A stretch of 64,000 bases of DNA from Brevundimonas nasdae (GTDB lineage: Bacteria; Pseudomonadota; Alphaproteobacteria; Caulobacterales; Caulobacteraceae), in contig NZ_JAEPWN010000007.1 in assembly GCF_016654005.1 (NCBI RefSeq), forward strand, positions 62,001-126,000, written 5' to 3'. Below are positions 1 to 8,917 of the stretch, one piece after another (within the stretch, counting starts at the first letter, position 1; each line of letters begins with the position of its first letter). The notes under the pieces are model-generated. The model saw nothing but the letters and a program-made list of their open reading frames with translations, searched no databases and was not told the DNA's origin. Position numbers and translations under genes: made by a program.

Positions 1-1
1 G

Positions 2-103
2 ACGCCGCTTTCGCCCGAAGAAGAGGCTCGACTGGACGAAGTTCTCCGAAATGAGAAGCTTCGCCGCGATCCTGACGCAACCTCGCCTCACGACGGGCGC
101 TAG
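2..103 (+). CDS. C-terminal end of a probable CcmH-type cytochrome c maturation protein (partial)
   Basis: The window opens inside a gene. Frame 2 reads 33 codons to TAG at 101-103, giving a tail that begins TPLSPEEEARLDEVLR. A proline/serine step into an E-E-x-A-R-L-D-x-x-L helix is typical of the extreme C-terminus of CcmH/CycL-type apocytochrome c chaperones, after their second membrane helix. Known biology places such genes just before an HtrA-type protease in Caulobacterales, which fits the next gene. Only the tail is visible and it lacks the catalytic CxxC, so the name is an inference from a short match plus context. Confidence 0.45.
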   Translation, partial: TPLSPEEEARLDEVLRNEKLRRDPDATSPHDGR

Positions 104-210
104 TCAGGGCCAACCATTGATCGTCACAATTGGCGTCAGGCCGGTTGAGACTATATCAAAAGCGAACACGGGGCCCGCTCGGTCCCGGACAGAGGATCGC
201 AAGGACCACG

Positions 211-1758
211 ATGCTGAAGCGCAAAGAGTTCATTCTCGGGGCCGCGGCCGGCCTGACCCTGGCGGCGGCGGCGACCGCCGGCGGCGTCATCAACTGGCCC
301 GGGGCGCACGCTGATCCGCAGGCGGTGAACCGCCTGACCCCGGTTCCGGCCACGGGCGACGCCTTCACCCCGCCGCCGGGCGCGCCCAGCAGTTTCGCCG
401 ACATCTTCGAACAGGTCGCGCCCGCCGTGGTGCAGATCGACGTCAAGGTGCCGGTCACGCCGCAATCCGGCGCCTTCCAGATCCCAGGCCTGCCGTTCCA
501 GTTCGCCCCGCCCCAGGGCCGCGGACGTCAGGGCCAGGACGCCGAGCCGCAGACGACGCAAGGGGCCGGTTCGGGCTTCTTCATCTCGCAGGACGGCTTC
601 ATCGTCACCAACAACCACGTCGTCGCCGACGCCACCGAGATCAAGGTGAAGATGTCGGACGGGCGCGAACTGCCCGCGCGCCTGATCGGCCGTGACGCCG
701 CCACCGACCTGGCGGTCATCAAGGTGGACGGTTCGAACTTCAAATACGTCAGCTTTGAAGAAACGGCTGACCCGCGCGTCGGCGACTGGGTCATCGCCAT
801 CGGCAACCCGTTCGGTCTGGGCGGGACGGCGACGGCGGGCATCGTTTCGGCCAAGGCGCGCGACATCGGCGGCAGCGAAAATCCCTATACTGACTTCCTG
901 CAGATCGACGCCGCCATCAACCGGGGCAACTCGGGCGGTCCGACCTTCGACATTCACGGCCGCGTGATCGGCGTGAACTCGGCCATCTATTCGCCGACGG
1001 GCGGATCGGTCGGCATCGGCTTCGCCATTCCGGCGGAGACGGCCAAGACCATCACCTCGCGCCTGATGAGCGGCCAGACGATCGAGCGCGGTTATCTGGG
1101 CGTGCAGATCATCACCCTGAGCGACGAATACCGCGAAAGCCTGGGCCTGGCCGCCTCGACCAAGGGGGCCTATGTCGCCGAGGTCACGGCGGACGCGCCC
1201 GCCGCGCGCGGGGGCCTGAAGGCGGGCGACGTGGTCGTGGCCCTGAACGGCCGTCCGATCCAGACCTCGACTGAACTGACCCGTGCGGTCGGCAACGCCA
1301 AGCCAGGCGACACCCTGCGTCTGGACGTGCTGCGCGACGGCGGTCGTCAGACCGTCACCGTGCGTTCGGGCACGCGCCCCAGCAATCTGTCGACCTCGAC
1401 GGCGGGCGAAGACGAGGGCGCGGAAACGCCCGGCAAGCCCAGCGCAACGGCGGGCGAAGTGGTCGAAGGTCTGACCGTCGCCCCCATCAGCGCGGCGCTC
1501 CGCACCCGCTATGAACTGCCCGCCGATGTTCAGGGCGTGGTCGTTACGGCGGTGGATCAGTCCTCGCGCGCGGCCCGCATGAGCTTCCAGCCGGGTCTGG
1601 TCATCATCCAGGCCAACGGTCGTTCGGTCAGTTCGGTCGCCGACCTGAAGGGCGCGGTCCAGACGGTCAAGAGCGCAGGCCGTCCGGGCATTCTGCTGCT
1701 GGTCCGCACCCCGCGCGGCAACACGCCGGTGGTCCTGCCGCTGACAGGCGGCGAGTGA
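211..1758 (+). CDS. HtrA/Do-family periplasmic serine endopeptidase with two PDZ domains
   Basis: 515 aa periplasmic quality-control protease of the DegP/HtrA (S1C) family. Start at ATG 211 is chosen because it begins an MLKRKEF signal peptide (hydrophobic to about residue 33, cut after GAHA) and has an AAGGA upstream; the open frame extends further 5' without a signal-like start. The chymotrypsin-fold triad is visible: His136 (TNNHVV), Asp166 (TDLAVI) and Ser241 (GNSGGP). Two PDZ domains follow at about residues 285-375 and 415-510, joined by a low-complexity Ser/Thr/Glu linker. A proline/glutamine-rich insert lies between the first strand and the His motif, as in the DegP LA loop. A strong terminator follows, separating it from the two-component pair downstream. 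It could be DegP- or DegQ-like; the family assignment is firm. Confidence 0.93.
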   Translation: MLKRKEFILGAAAGLTLAAAATAGGVINWPGAHADPQAVNRLTPVPATGDAFTPPPGAPSSFADIFEQVAPAVVQIDVKVPVTPQSGAFQIPGLPFQFAPPQGRGRQGQDAEPQTTQGAGSGFFISQDGFIVTNNHVVADATEIKVKMSDGRELPARLIGRDAATDLAVIKVDGSNFKYVSFEETADPRVGDWVIAIGNPFGLGGTATAGIVSAKARDIGGSENPYTDFLQIDAAINRGNSGGPTFDIHGRVIGVNSAIYSPTGGSVGIGFAIPAETAKTITSRLMSGQTIERGYLGVQIITLSDEYRESLGLAASTKGAYVAEVTADAPAARGGLKAGDVVVALNGRPIQTSTELTRAVGNAKPGDTLRLDVLRDGGRQTVTVRSGTRPSNLSTSTAGEDEGAETPGKPSATAGEVVEGLTVAPISAALRTRYELPADVQGVVVTAVDQSSRAARMSFQPGLVIIQANGRSVSSVADLKGAVQTVKSAGRPGILLLVRTPRGNTPVVLPLTGGE

Positions 1759-1788
1759 TTGGTTTTCTGACCAAGGCTTAACTCACTG

Positions 1789-1825
1789 AATCGCCGCCGA
1801 TGGGTTACCATCGGCGGCGATTTTG
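1789..1825 (+). terminator. Intrinsic terminator after the HtrA-family gene
   Basis: A perfect 15-bp stem (AATCGCCGCCGATGG at 1789-1803 pairing with 1808-1822) with a GTTA loop runs into a T tract. It lies 30 nt past the protease stop and 18 nt before the response-regulator start, so it should end protease transcription, or partly attenuate read-through into the regulator. Confidence 0.85.
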
Positions 1826-1842
1826 ATTCCGGAGAGGGCTGA

Positions 1843-2514
1843 ATGCGTATTCTGGTGGTCGAGGATGACGCCGAAGCGGCGACCGCCATGGTGCGGGGAC
1901 TGTCCGAGGCCGGACATGATGTGACCCACGCCGTGGACGGTGCCTTTGGCCTGCTTGAGGCGCAAAAGGGCGGCTACGACGTCTATGTGGTGGACCGGAT
2001 GATGCCGCGCCTGGACGGCGTGGGCATGGTCGAGATGGTCAGGAAGGGCGGCGATCAGACGCCGGTCCTGTTCCTGTCCGCCCTGGGCGAGGTCGAGGAC
2101 CGCGTCACGGGCCTGAAGGCGGGCGCCGACGACTATCTGGTCAAACCCTACGCCTTCGCCGAACTGATTGCGCGGGTCGAGGCCCTGGCGCGCCGTCGTG
2201 AGACGGGCGGGGTGCAGACGGTGCTGAAGGTCGGTGACCTTGAGATGAACCTGATCGCCCGTACCGTGCATCGCGGCGACAGGGAGATCGACCTGCAGCC
2301 GCGCGAGTTCCAGTTGCTGGAGTTCCTGATGCGCCACGCCGGTCAGTCGGTGACGCGCACCATGCTGCTGGAGAAGGTGTGGGAATACCACTTCGACCCA
2401 CAGACCAACGTCATCGACGTCCACATCAGCCGCCTGCGCTCCAAGATCGACAAGGGCTTCGACAAGGCCATGCTGCAGACCGTGCGCGGGGCGGGATACA
2501 GGCTGGAGGCGTGA
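1843..2514 (+). CDS. OmpR-family DNA-binding response regulator
   Basis: 223 aa. The receiver domain spans residues 1-118 with acidic pocket Glu7/Asp8/Asp9, phospho-acceptor Asp51 (VVDRMMP), Ser79 and Lys101 (LVKPY). A C-terminal winged helix (about 125-222) carries the OmpR-type DLQPREFQLLEFL and VDVHISRLRSKID helices. GGAGAG precedes the ATG. The partner kinase lies downstream on the same strand after a 136-nt spacer holding an inverted-repeat element. The target genes cannot be read here; the position beside an envelope protease suggests, but does not show, an envelope-stress role. Confidence 0.92.
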   Translation: MRILVVEDDAEAATAMVRGLSEAGHDVTHAVDGAFGLLEAQKGGYDVYVVDRMMPRLDGVGMVEMVRKGGDQTPVLFLSALGEVEDRVTGLKAGADDYLVKPYAFAELIARVEALARRRETGGVQTVLKVGDLEMNLIARTVHRGDREIDLQPREFQLLEFLMRHAGQSVTRTMLLEKVWEYHFDPQTNVIDVHISRLRSKIDKGFDKAMLQTVRGAGYRLEA

Positions 2515-2528
2515 GGCTGGTGATGAGG

Positions 2529-2640
2529 GACGAGTGGCGAGTGGCGAGAGGGTGAGGAGCGTCTGGCGCAAACATGAGGTCAGGGGCCGAAACGCTCCTG
2601 TGCGCCGGTTTGCTCGCCACTCGTCACTCGCCGCTCACCA
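2529..2640. repeat. GTGGCGAG/CTCGCCAC inverted-repeat element, copy 1
   Basis: Short tandem GAGTGGC units (GACGAGTGGCGAGTGGCGAG, 2529-2548) are mirrored by CTCGCCACTCGTCACTCGCC (from 2613), so the two ends can pair. A second copy with the same arms and layout lies at 27022-27105. Both stop just before a start codon (here ...CTAAATCCCC then ATG). This looks like a dispersed REP-type intergenic repeat. Confidence 0.7.
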
Positions 2641-2650
2641 CTAAATCCCC

Positions 2651-4072
2651 ATGCGCCTTCCATCCCTCCTTCGCCGCACGCCCTTCCGGCTGACGCTGCT
2701 GTTTCTGGCGCTGTTCGTGGCGGCGGCGGGGGCGATCCTGGCCTATGTCTATTTCGCCTCGGCGTCGGAGGCGCAGTCGCGGGCGCGGACGGATGTCGAG
2801 ACTGAGCTGGGCGCACTGACGGCCATACACCGCACGCGCGGGATCGACGCCCTGAACCAGGCGCTGGTGGAGCGGTCGATCCGGGGCGGGCCCTATCTCT
2901 ATCTGCTGTCCGATCCCGGCGGAAAGACGATCACGGGAAACATCACCGAGTCCCCCATCGACATCGACGAGACCCTGCCGGTCGGTCAGGGCGACTGGGA
3001 GACGTTCCGCCTGACCGACACCGATCCGTCGGGCAAGGTTCAACGTCGCCGCGCGATCGGCGTGGTCATGACCCTGACGGGGGGCGAGCATCTGTTCGTC
3101 GGTCAGGACATCGGCGACATCGAGGAATATCTGGCGCGCCTGACCCAGGCCCTGTGGGGGGCGATGGCGCTGGTCATGCTGCTGGGGCTGGCGGGCGGGC
3201 TCTATATCAGCCGCAAGGTCGAACAGGCGATGGCCGGGCTGAACCAGGTGGTTCAGGCGGTGCAGGAGGGCGACCTGAAACAGCGGGCGCCGGTGCGTCA
3301 CTCGGGCGACGAACTGGACGAACTGGGCCAGGGGCTGAACCTCATGCTGGACCGGCTGGAGGCGTCGATGGCTTCGATCCGGCACGCGGGCGACGCCATC
3401 GCTCATGACCTGCGCTCGCCCCTGACGCGGATGCGGGCCAAGCTTGAGGTGGCGCTGATCGACGCCGAGGCGGGCAAGATCGACGGGGTGGATGCACTGG
3501 GCATCGCGCTGGACGAAGCCGACCACCTGTTGAAAACCTTCAACACGGTTCTGGCCATCGCGCGTCTGCAGGCGGGCGGGGCGCCGGACCCCAAGGTGAT
3601 CGACGCCGCCGATCTGGCCGCCGACATGGCCGAACTTTACGAACCCGCCGCCGAGGACAAGGAGATCGACTTCTCGGCCGAGGTCGAGAAGGGACTGATG
3701 ATCGAGGGCAACCAGCCCTTCCTGGCCCAGGCCCTGGCCAACATCATCGACAACGCCATCAAATACACGCCTGCGGGAGGCGCGGTGAAGCTGCGGGCGC
3801 GTAGGCGTTCGTCGGGCGAGATCGAATATTCCGTCACCGACACCGGCCCCGGCGTGCCTGAGGAGGACCGTGAGCGCGTCGTCCAGCGGTTCGTGCGCCT
3901 GGACAACAGCCGCACCGAGCCGGGATCGGGCCTTGGCCTGTCGCTGGTGACGGCGGTGGCCGAGGCGCACGGCGGGCGGGTGGTGCTGGACGAAGGACCG
4001 GGCGCATACGGCGATTTCGGTCCGGGTCTGCGGGTGGCGCTGGTCCTGCCGCCGGCGCCGGGAAATTCATAA
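2651..4072 (+). CDS. HAMP-domain sensor histidine kinase
   Basis: 473 aa inner-membrane kinase, cognate to the response regulator just upstream. Transmembrane helices lie at about 12-34 and 167-187, flanking a periplasmic sensor of about 130 residues. A HAMP domain follows (about 188-240). The dimerisation helix has phospho-acceptor His252 in AHDLRSPLTRM. The ATPase domain shows the N box (NIIDNAIKY), G1 box (DTGPGVP) and G2 box (GSGLGLSL). No convincing Shine-Dalgarno precedes the ATG; the bases in front belong to the repeat element. glnE begins 13 nt after the stop, so the two are probably co-transcribed. The ligand is unknown. Confidence 0.92.
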   Translation: MRLPSLLRRTPFRLTLLFLALFVAAAGAILAYVYFASASEAQSRARTDVETELGALTAIHRTRGIDALNQALVERSIRGGPYLYLLSDPGGKTITGNITESPIDIDETLPVGQGDWETFRLTDTDPSGKVQRRRAIGVVMTLTGGEHLFVGQDIGDIEEYLARLTQALWGAMALVMLLGLAGGLYISRKVEQAMAGLNQVVQAVQEGDLKQRAPVRHSGDELDELGQGLNLMLDRLEASMASIRHAGDAIAHDLRSPLTRMRAKLEVALIDAEAGKIDGVDALGIALDEADHLLKTFNTVLAIARLQAGGAPDPKVIDAADLAADMAELYEPAAEDKEIDFSAEVEKGLMIEGNQPFLAQALANIIDNAIKYTPAGGAVKLRARRRSSGEIEYSVTDTGPGVPEEDRERVVQRFVRLDNSRTEPGSGLGLSLVTAVAEAHGGRVVLDEGPGAYGDFGPGLRVALVLPPAPGNS

Positions 4073-4085
4073 GCGGAAGAGTTGA

Positions 4086-6983
4086 ATGCCCACGCAAAGG
4101 TCCCGGCCGCTGTTTGAAATTCTGAAACCCGCCGGTGCCGTCCACAGCCCGGGCGCGGCGGAACGGCTGCATGAGGCTCTGGTCGAGGCGGCGACCGCTG
4201 ACGGCTGGCTGCAGATGCTGACTGCCGCCTGGCCCGCCCTGGCGACGGTGGCGGGGGCGTCGCCCTATCTGTCAGGCCTGATGCGGCGGCGGCCCGCGCA
4301 GCTGCGGCGGATTCTGGAGAGCGACCCCGACCGGCATCTGGAGGTCATCATCGCTGAAACGGACGCCCTGACCGGCGACGCGGAGGCGATGAAGTCGCCG
4401 CTGCGGGTGTTGAAGGCGGACCTGCATCTGCTGACGGCGCTGGCCGATCTGGGCGGGGTGTGGGGGCTGGATTCGGTGACGGCGGCCCTGTCGCGGTTCG
4501 CCGACGCCTCGTGCCGTGCGGCGTTGCGGGCGGTGGGCAATGAGCAGCGCGACAAGGGCAGGCTGCTGACCGCGCCCGACGATTCACGCGGCCCCGTGCC
4601 CGGCCTGTTCGGTCTGGCCATGGGCAAGCACGGCGCCAACGAGCTGAACTATTCTTCGGACATCGACATCTCGCTCTTCTACGAGCCGCGCCTGCTGACG
4701 CTGGCCCTGCGCGAAGGCGTGGAGATGCAGGATTTCGTCAACCGCGCCGCCAGGGTGCTGGCCACCCTGCTGACCGAGCGGACGGCGGACGGATACGTCT
4801 TCCGGGTCGATCTGAGGCTGCGGCCCGATCCGTCCTCGACCCCGCCGGTGGTCGCAGCGCCTGCCGCCCTGGGTTACTATGAAAGCGTCGGTCAGAACTG
4901 GGAGCGGGCGGCCTTCATCAAGGCGCGGCCGGTGCTGGGCGACATGCGGGCGGCGGGTCGGTTCCTGAAGGCGATGATCCCCTTCATCTGGCGGCGCAGC
5001 CTGGACTACGCCGCCGTGCTGGACATCCAGTCGATCAAGAAACAGATCCACACCTACAAGACCGGCGAGGGGCTGCAGGCGGCGGGCGCCAATCTGAAGC
5101 TGGGGCGCGGCGGCATCCGAGAGATCGAATTCTACGCCCAGACGCAGCAACTGATCCTGGGCGGGCGCCATCCCGAGCTGCGGGCGCCGCGCACCCTGGA
5201 CGCCCTGGCCGCGCTGTCGCAGGCGGGCCATGTGCCCCCGCAGGTCGCCGAGGAGCTGTCCGCCGCCTATGTCGAACTGCGCGGGCTGGAGCACCGCGTG
5301 CAGATGCTGGACGACGAGCAGACGCACAAGCTGCCGGTCGACGCCGAACGGCGCGGCGCGGTGGCGGCGCTGGCGGGCGAGGGCGATCTGGCGCGGTTCG
5401 ATGCGGGGATCGAAGACCTGCTGGTCCGGGTCAACACCCGCTATGGCGAACTGTTCGAGGGCGGAGAGGAGCTGGATTCGCCCTATGGCAGTCTGGTCTT
5501 CACCGGCGTCGAGAACGACCCGGAGACGCTGGAGACGCTGAAGCGGATGGGCTTCACCGAGGCCCCGACCGTGTCTGACACCATCCGCAGCTGGCACCAT
5601 GGCCGCATCCCGGCGACGCGGACGGCGCGGGGGCGCGAGCTGTTCACCCGGCTGGCGCCGCGTCTGCTGCAGGCGCTGGCGCGGACGGGGGCGCCGGATG
5701 ACGCCTTTCGCCGTTTCGCCACCTTCTTCTCGGGACTGGCGGCGGGGGTGCAGGTGCAGGCCCTGTTCCTGAACCAGCCCAAACTGTTCAACATGGTGCT
5801 GGGGGTGATGGCCTTTGCGCCCCGACTGGCGCGCCAGTTGGGCCGCCAGCCCGCCGCGCTGGACGGGATTCTGGACGCGCGGTTCCTGACGGACCTGTCG
5901 GAGGACACCGGTCTGGTCGAACAGATGATCCGCGAGGCCGAGGAGGAGGGCGATTTCGAAGGGGCCATGAACGCCGTGCGCCGCCTGCACCGCGAACAGA
6001 TGTTCCGCATCGGCATCCACGCCATCAGCGGGCGGACCGGGCCGGAAGAAGCCGGACGCGCCTATGCCGCCCTGGCCGACGCCGCCATGCGGACCCTGGC
6101 CCCGGCGGCCCTGGCCGAGACGGAGCGTCTGGGCGGCGCCTTCCCCGGCGGCGCCGTGGCGGTGGTGGCCCTGGGCAAGGCGGGGTCGCGCGAGATGTCG
6201 GCGGGATCTGACCTGGACCTGATGACCCTGTACGATGCGCCCGACGGCGCCCTGTCGGAGATCAAGGGCTGGAGCGCCGACGTCTTCTATGTGCGGTTCA
6301 CCCAGCGGCTGATCTCGGCCCTGTCGGCCCATACGGCCGAGGGCGGGCTTTATGAAGTCGACATGCGGTTGCGGCCCACGGGGTCCAAGGGGCCGGTGTC
6401 GGTGCGGCTGGCGCCCTTCGTCGACTATTACGAACATGAGGCCGAGACTTGGGAGTTCATGGTCCTGACCCGCGCGCGCGTCGTCTGGGCCAGTGATCCG
6501 GCGTTCGGGGAGCGGGTGTCCCAGACGCTGGAGACGGTGCTGCGCCGTCCGCGCCCCGGCGTCGATGTCGGGGCGGATGTACGCAAGATGCGCGCCCTGA
6601 TGGACCGCGAGCGGCGTCCGCACGGCTTCTGGGATCTGAAACTGTCGCCGGGCGGGCAGGTGGACGCCGAGTTCGCGGCCCAGTACCGCCAGCTTCAGGC
6701 GGCGGCGACGGGTCAGCCGCTGACAGTCTCCACCCTGAAGGCTCTTCAGGACGATCCGGTGTTGGCCGAGGCGTGGCGCACCCAGCAGCGGATCAACCAC
6801 CTGCTGTCCGCCGCCTTCGAGGGGCGCGTCGATCCTGAAGCCGAGCCCGAGGTCTTCCGGCTGCGTCTGGCCGAGGCGGTCGGGGTGTCGGATTTCGACA
6901 CCCTGAAGCATGATCTGACGGATCTGCGCGCCCGGGCGCGGGCGGCGTTCGAACAGGCCGTTCCGGCGGCGCGCGACGGATAA
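4086..6983 (+). CDS. glnE: Bifunctional glutamine synthetase adenylyltransferase / adenylyl-removing enzyme
   Basis: 965 aa, close to the usual length of about 950. It adenylylates glutamine synthetase to switch it off and removes the AMP to reactivate it, in response to PII status. Both nucleotidyltransferase domains are visible: the N-terminal deadenylylase with GKHGANELNYSSDID (Asp192 and Asp194) and the C-terminal adenylylase with GKAGSREMSAGSDLD (Asp709 and Asp711). The central region and the helical C-terminal regions are intact. GGAAGAG precedes the ATG. It follows the kinase by 13 nt; pairing of a two-component system with glnE is known in Caulobacterales and need not mean a nitrogen-sensing role for the kinase. 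Confidence 0.96.
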   Translation: MPTQRSRPLFEILKPAGAVHSPGAAERLHEALVEAATADGWLQMLTAAWPALATVAGASPYLSGLMRRRPAQLRRILESDPDRHLEVIIAETDALTGDAEAMKSPLRVLKADLHLLTALADLGGVWGLDSVTAALSRFADASCRAALRAVGNEQRDKGRLLTAPDDSRGPVPGLFGLAMGKHGANELNYSSDIDISLFYEPRLLTLALREGVEMQDFVNRAARVLATLLTERTADGYVFRVDLRLRPDPSSTPPVVAAPAALGYYESVGQNWERAAFIKARPVLGDMRAAGRFLKAMIPFIWRRSLDYAAVLDIQSIKKQIHTYKTGEGLQAAGANLKLGRGGIREIEFYAQTQQLILGGRHPELRAPRTLDALAALSQAGHVPPQVAEELSAAYVELRGLEHRVQMLDDEQTHKLPVDAERRGAVAALAGEGDLARFDAGIEDLLVRVNTRYGELFEGGEELDSPYGSLVFTGVENDPETLETLKRMGFTEAPTVSDTIRSWHHGRIPATRTARGRELFTRLAPRLLQALARTGAPDDAFRRFATFFSGLAAGVQVQALFLNQPKLFNMVLGVMAFAPRLARQLGRQPAALDGILDARFLTDLSEDTGLVEQMIREAEEEGDFEGAMNAVRRLHREQMFRIGIHAISGRTGPEEAGRAYAALADAAMRTLAPAALAETERLGGAFPGGAVAVVALGKAGSREMSAGSDLDLMTLYDAPDGALSEIKGWSADVFYVRFTQRLISALSAHTAEGGLYEVDMRLRPTGSKGPVSVRLAPFVDYYEHEAETWEFMVLTRARVVWASDPAFGERVSQTLETVLRRPRPGVDVGADVRKMRALMDRERRPHGFWDLKLSPGGQVDAEFAAQYRQLQAAATGQPLTVSTLKALQDDPVLAEAWRTQQRINHLLSAAFEGRVDPEAEPEVFRLRLAEAVGVSDFDTLKHDLTDLRARARAAFEQAVPAARDG

Positions 6984-7058
6984 TCTTCGGCTCTCCGTTC
7001 AACTTCTCGACAGGGTTGAACAAAGGCCGTCGTCAGGGCGGCTCAAGGAGACCACAAG

Positions 7059-7736
7059 ATGAAGAAGACCATGATCGGCGGCGCCGCCGCCATCGCCCTG
7101 GCCGCAGTGTCCGGCATGGCCGTGGCCCAGACGGCTGCTCCTGGCACCAACCGCGCGCCCAACGCCGCACGGGCGCAGGCGGCGGAACGCTCCGTCACCC
7201 AGGCGGAGTTCGTCGAGGGCCGTCTGGCGCGGCTGATCGCCGCCGACACGAACCGCGACGGGACCGTGACGCCGGAGGAAATGCAGACCGCCCGTCAGGC
7301 CCAGCGCACCGAACGTCTGAACCAGCGTTTCGCCAAGCTGGACGCCAACGGCGACGGCTCCATCAGCCGGGCCGAGTTCGACGCCGCCAATGCGCCGCGC
7401 GCCGAGCGTGGTCCGCGTGCGGAACGGGCGGGGCGATGGACCGGGCAACGCGGCGGTCATCGCGGCTCCATGCGTGCGGCGCATCGCGGCGCCCGTGGTC
7501 CCGAAGGCGCGCGTGAACGCGGCCCCATCGTCATCGCCGACGTCCGCGCCAAGCTGACCGAGCAGTTCGCCAAGCTGGACACCAACCACGACGGCGTCCT
7601 GACGGCGGCCGAGCGTCGCGCAGGCTGGCAGGCGCGGGGGGAGCAACGTCGTGAAGGCCGCGCAGCCCACCATCAGGGTCGTGGCCAGCATCGTCCGGGG
7701 CAACAACCGGCTTCCCCGGCTCCGGCTTCGGAGTAA
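7059..7736 (+). CDS. Exported EF-hand calcium-binding protein
   Basis: 225 aa with an N-terminal signal peptide ending near AVAQ (residue 24). Three canonical EF-hand loops are readable: Asp63-Glu74 (DTNRDGTVTPEE), Asp95-Glu106 (DANGDGSISRAE) and Asp174-Glu185 (DTNHDGVLTAAE). Residues 112-155 are a basic, Arg/Gly/His-rich linker, and the C-terminal 30 residues are again basic and proline-rich. AAGGAG lies 8 nt upstream of the ATG. It is probably a periplasmic calcium-responsive or buffering protein; no enzymatic domain is visible. Similar EF-hand proteins are common in Caulobacterales and lack assigned roles. Confidence 0.85.
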   Translation: MKKTMIGGAAAIALAAVSGMAVAQTAAPGTNRAPNAARAQAAERSVTQAEFVEGRLARLIAADTNRDGTVTPEEMQTARQAQRTERLNQRFAKLDANGDGSISRAEFDAANAPRAERGPRAERAGRWTGQRGGHRGSMRAAHRGARGPEGARERGPIVIADVRAKLTEQFAKLDTNHDGVLTAAERRAGWQARGEQRREGRAAHHQGRGQHRPGQQPASPAPASE

Positions 7737-7928
7737 GAAAGATGTCGGGGTCGTCCGTAGTGCGCGAATCGGTCCCTTTCGCCGCCAGAGCGAAATCGGA
7801 TGAGTTGGCTGCAGGCCGGCTCAGCCCAGATTTCGCTCCGGCATTTTTTAAGAGCCTGATTCACGGCGTCGGCGAGATCGCGCAGCGATCCCGCCTCAAC
7901 CGACCAGGCTCGAACGAAAGAGGCTGGA

Positions 7929-8510
7929 TTGGTCGCAGTCGTCGACCCCGACGAGGATTTGGTGCGCCGTGTGGGTCTTGGCGATCCGGCGGCGTCTCAG
8001 GCCTTGGTGGAACGCAAGCTGCCGCGCATTCTGGCGTTGGCGCAGCGGATGCTGGGCGACGCCGCCGAGGCCGAGGATGTGGCGCAGGAGGCCATGCTGA
8101 AGGCCTGGCGACAGGCGCCGACCTGGCAGGCGGGCAAGGCCAAGTTCGACACCTGGCTGCACCGGGTGGCGCTGAACCTCTGCTACGACCGGCTGCGGCG
8201 GCGACGCGAAATCCCGACCGACGCCCCGCCGGATCGACCCGACGAGGGACCGGCGCCGGATCGCGGCCTGCTGGCCGCCGAGACGGGCAGGCGCGTCGAT
8301 GCGGCGCTGGCCAGACTGCCGGAACGGCAGCGCGAGGCCATCGTGCTGTGTCATTATCAGGAGCTGACCAATATCGAGGCGGCGGCTCTGATGGAGATCA
8401 GCGTCGAGGCGCTGGAGAGTTTGTTGTCGCGGGGGCGGCGGGCGTTGCGCGCGGCCCTGGCGGATCTGTCGCCCCGATCTGACGGGCGACGTGCAGGAGA
8501 CGGACGATGA
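7929..8510 (+). CDS. ECF-type RNA polymerase sigma factor
   Basis: 193 aa. Sigma region 2 is seen in AEDVAQEAMLKAW and TWLHRVALNLCYDRLRRRR, and region 4 in LPERQREAIVLCHYQELTNIEAA. Region 3 is absent, as in ECF (group 4) sigma factors. The start is TTG at 7929, preceded by AAAGAGG; no ATG or GTG in frame fits better. It overlaps the next gene by ATGA, and that gene overlaps a periplasmic sensor. This trio resembles CnrH-CnrY-CnrX-type metal-responsive sigma units, so the inferred stimulus is a metal or envelope signal. Confidence 0.88.
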   Translation: MVAVVDPDEDLVRRVGLGDPAASQALVERKLPRILALAQRMLGDAAEAEDVAQEAMLKAWRQAPTWQAGKAKFDTWLHRVALNLCYDRLRRRREIPTDAPPDRPDEGPAPDRGLLAAETGRRVDAALARLPERQREAIVLCHYQELTNIEAAALMEISVEALESLLSRGRRALRAALADLSPRSDGRRAGDGR

Positions 8511-8917
8511 AGATCGATCGGCTTGAAGTGCTGGCGGAGGCTTATGGCGCGGACCTGAGCCGCTGGCCTGCGCACGAGCGCGCCTTCGCCGAGAGCCTGA
8601 TCGCGGCGGACCCGGCCGCCCGCGCCGTGCTGGAGGATGCGGCGGCGCTGGACGCCCTGCTGGACGCCTCGCCGCGCATCGTTGCGTCCGCAGCTCTGAC
8701 CGCACGGGTGCTGGCTTCGGCGCCGAAGCGCAAGGCGTCGCGCGGTCATCTGGGGCGGGTGTTCTGGATTCTGGGCGCCGGTTGGGCGGCGGCGGCCTGC
8801 GCCGGCGTGGTCGCAGGCGTGGGTTTGACATCGCATGTCACGGCCAACGAACGGGCGGACGCCATTCTCTATCAGGCGACGCTGAGCGGCGTTGACGACA
8901 CCGAGGTTCTGGGATGA
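8507..8917 (+). CDS. Membrane-anchored putative anti-sigma factor
   Basis: 136 aa. A cytoplasmic N-terminal region rich in Ala/Leu/Glu helices (MKIDRLEVLAEAYGADLSRWP) is followed by one transmembrane helix at about residues 84-106 and a short periplasmic tail. The 4-bp ATGA overlaps with the sigma gene upstream and the sensor downstream indicate coupled translation and fixed stoichiometry. This topology matches CnrY-like anti-sigma proteins that hold the sigma factor at the membrane. Assignment rests on topology and context; sequence motifs are weak. Confidence 0.7.
   Translation: MKIDRLEVLAEAYGADLSRWPAHERAFAESLIAADPAARAVLEDAAALDALLDASPRIVASAALTARVLASAPKRKASRGHLGRVFWILGAGWAAAACAGVVAGVGLTSHVTANERADAILYQATLSGVDDTEVLG

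Noticed and set aside
4584..6911. 775-codon open frame on the minus strand opposite glnE
   Set aside because: High GC makes long antisense frames common. It has low-complexity Arg/Gln/His/Gly composition, no domain, and glnE on the other strand is fully supported.
6997..7021. GTTCAAC/GTTGAAC dyad after glnE as a terminator
   Set aside because: Only 7 bp with an 11-nt loop and no T tract; too weak to call.
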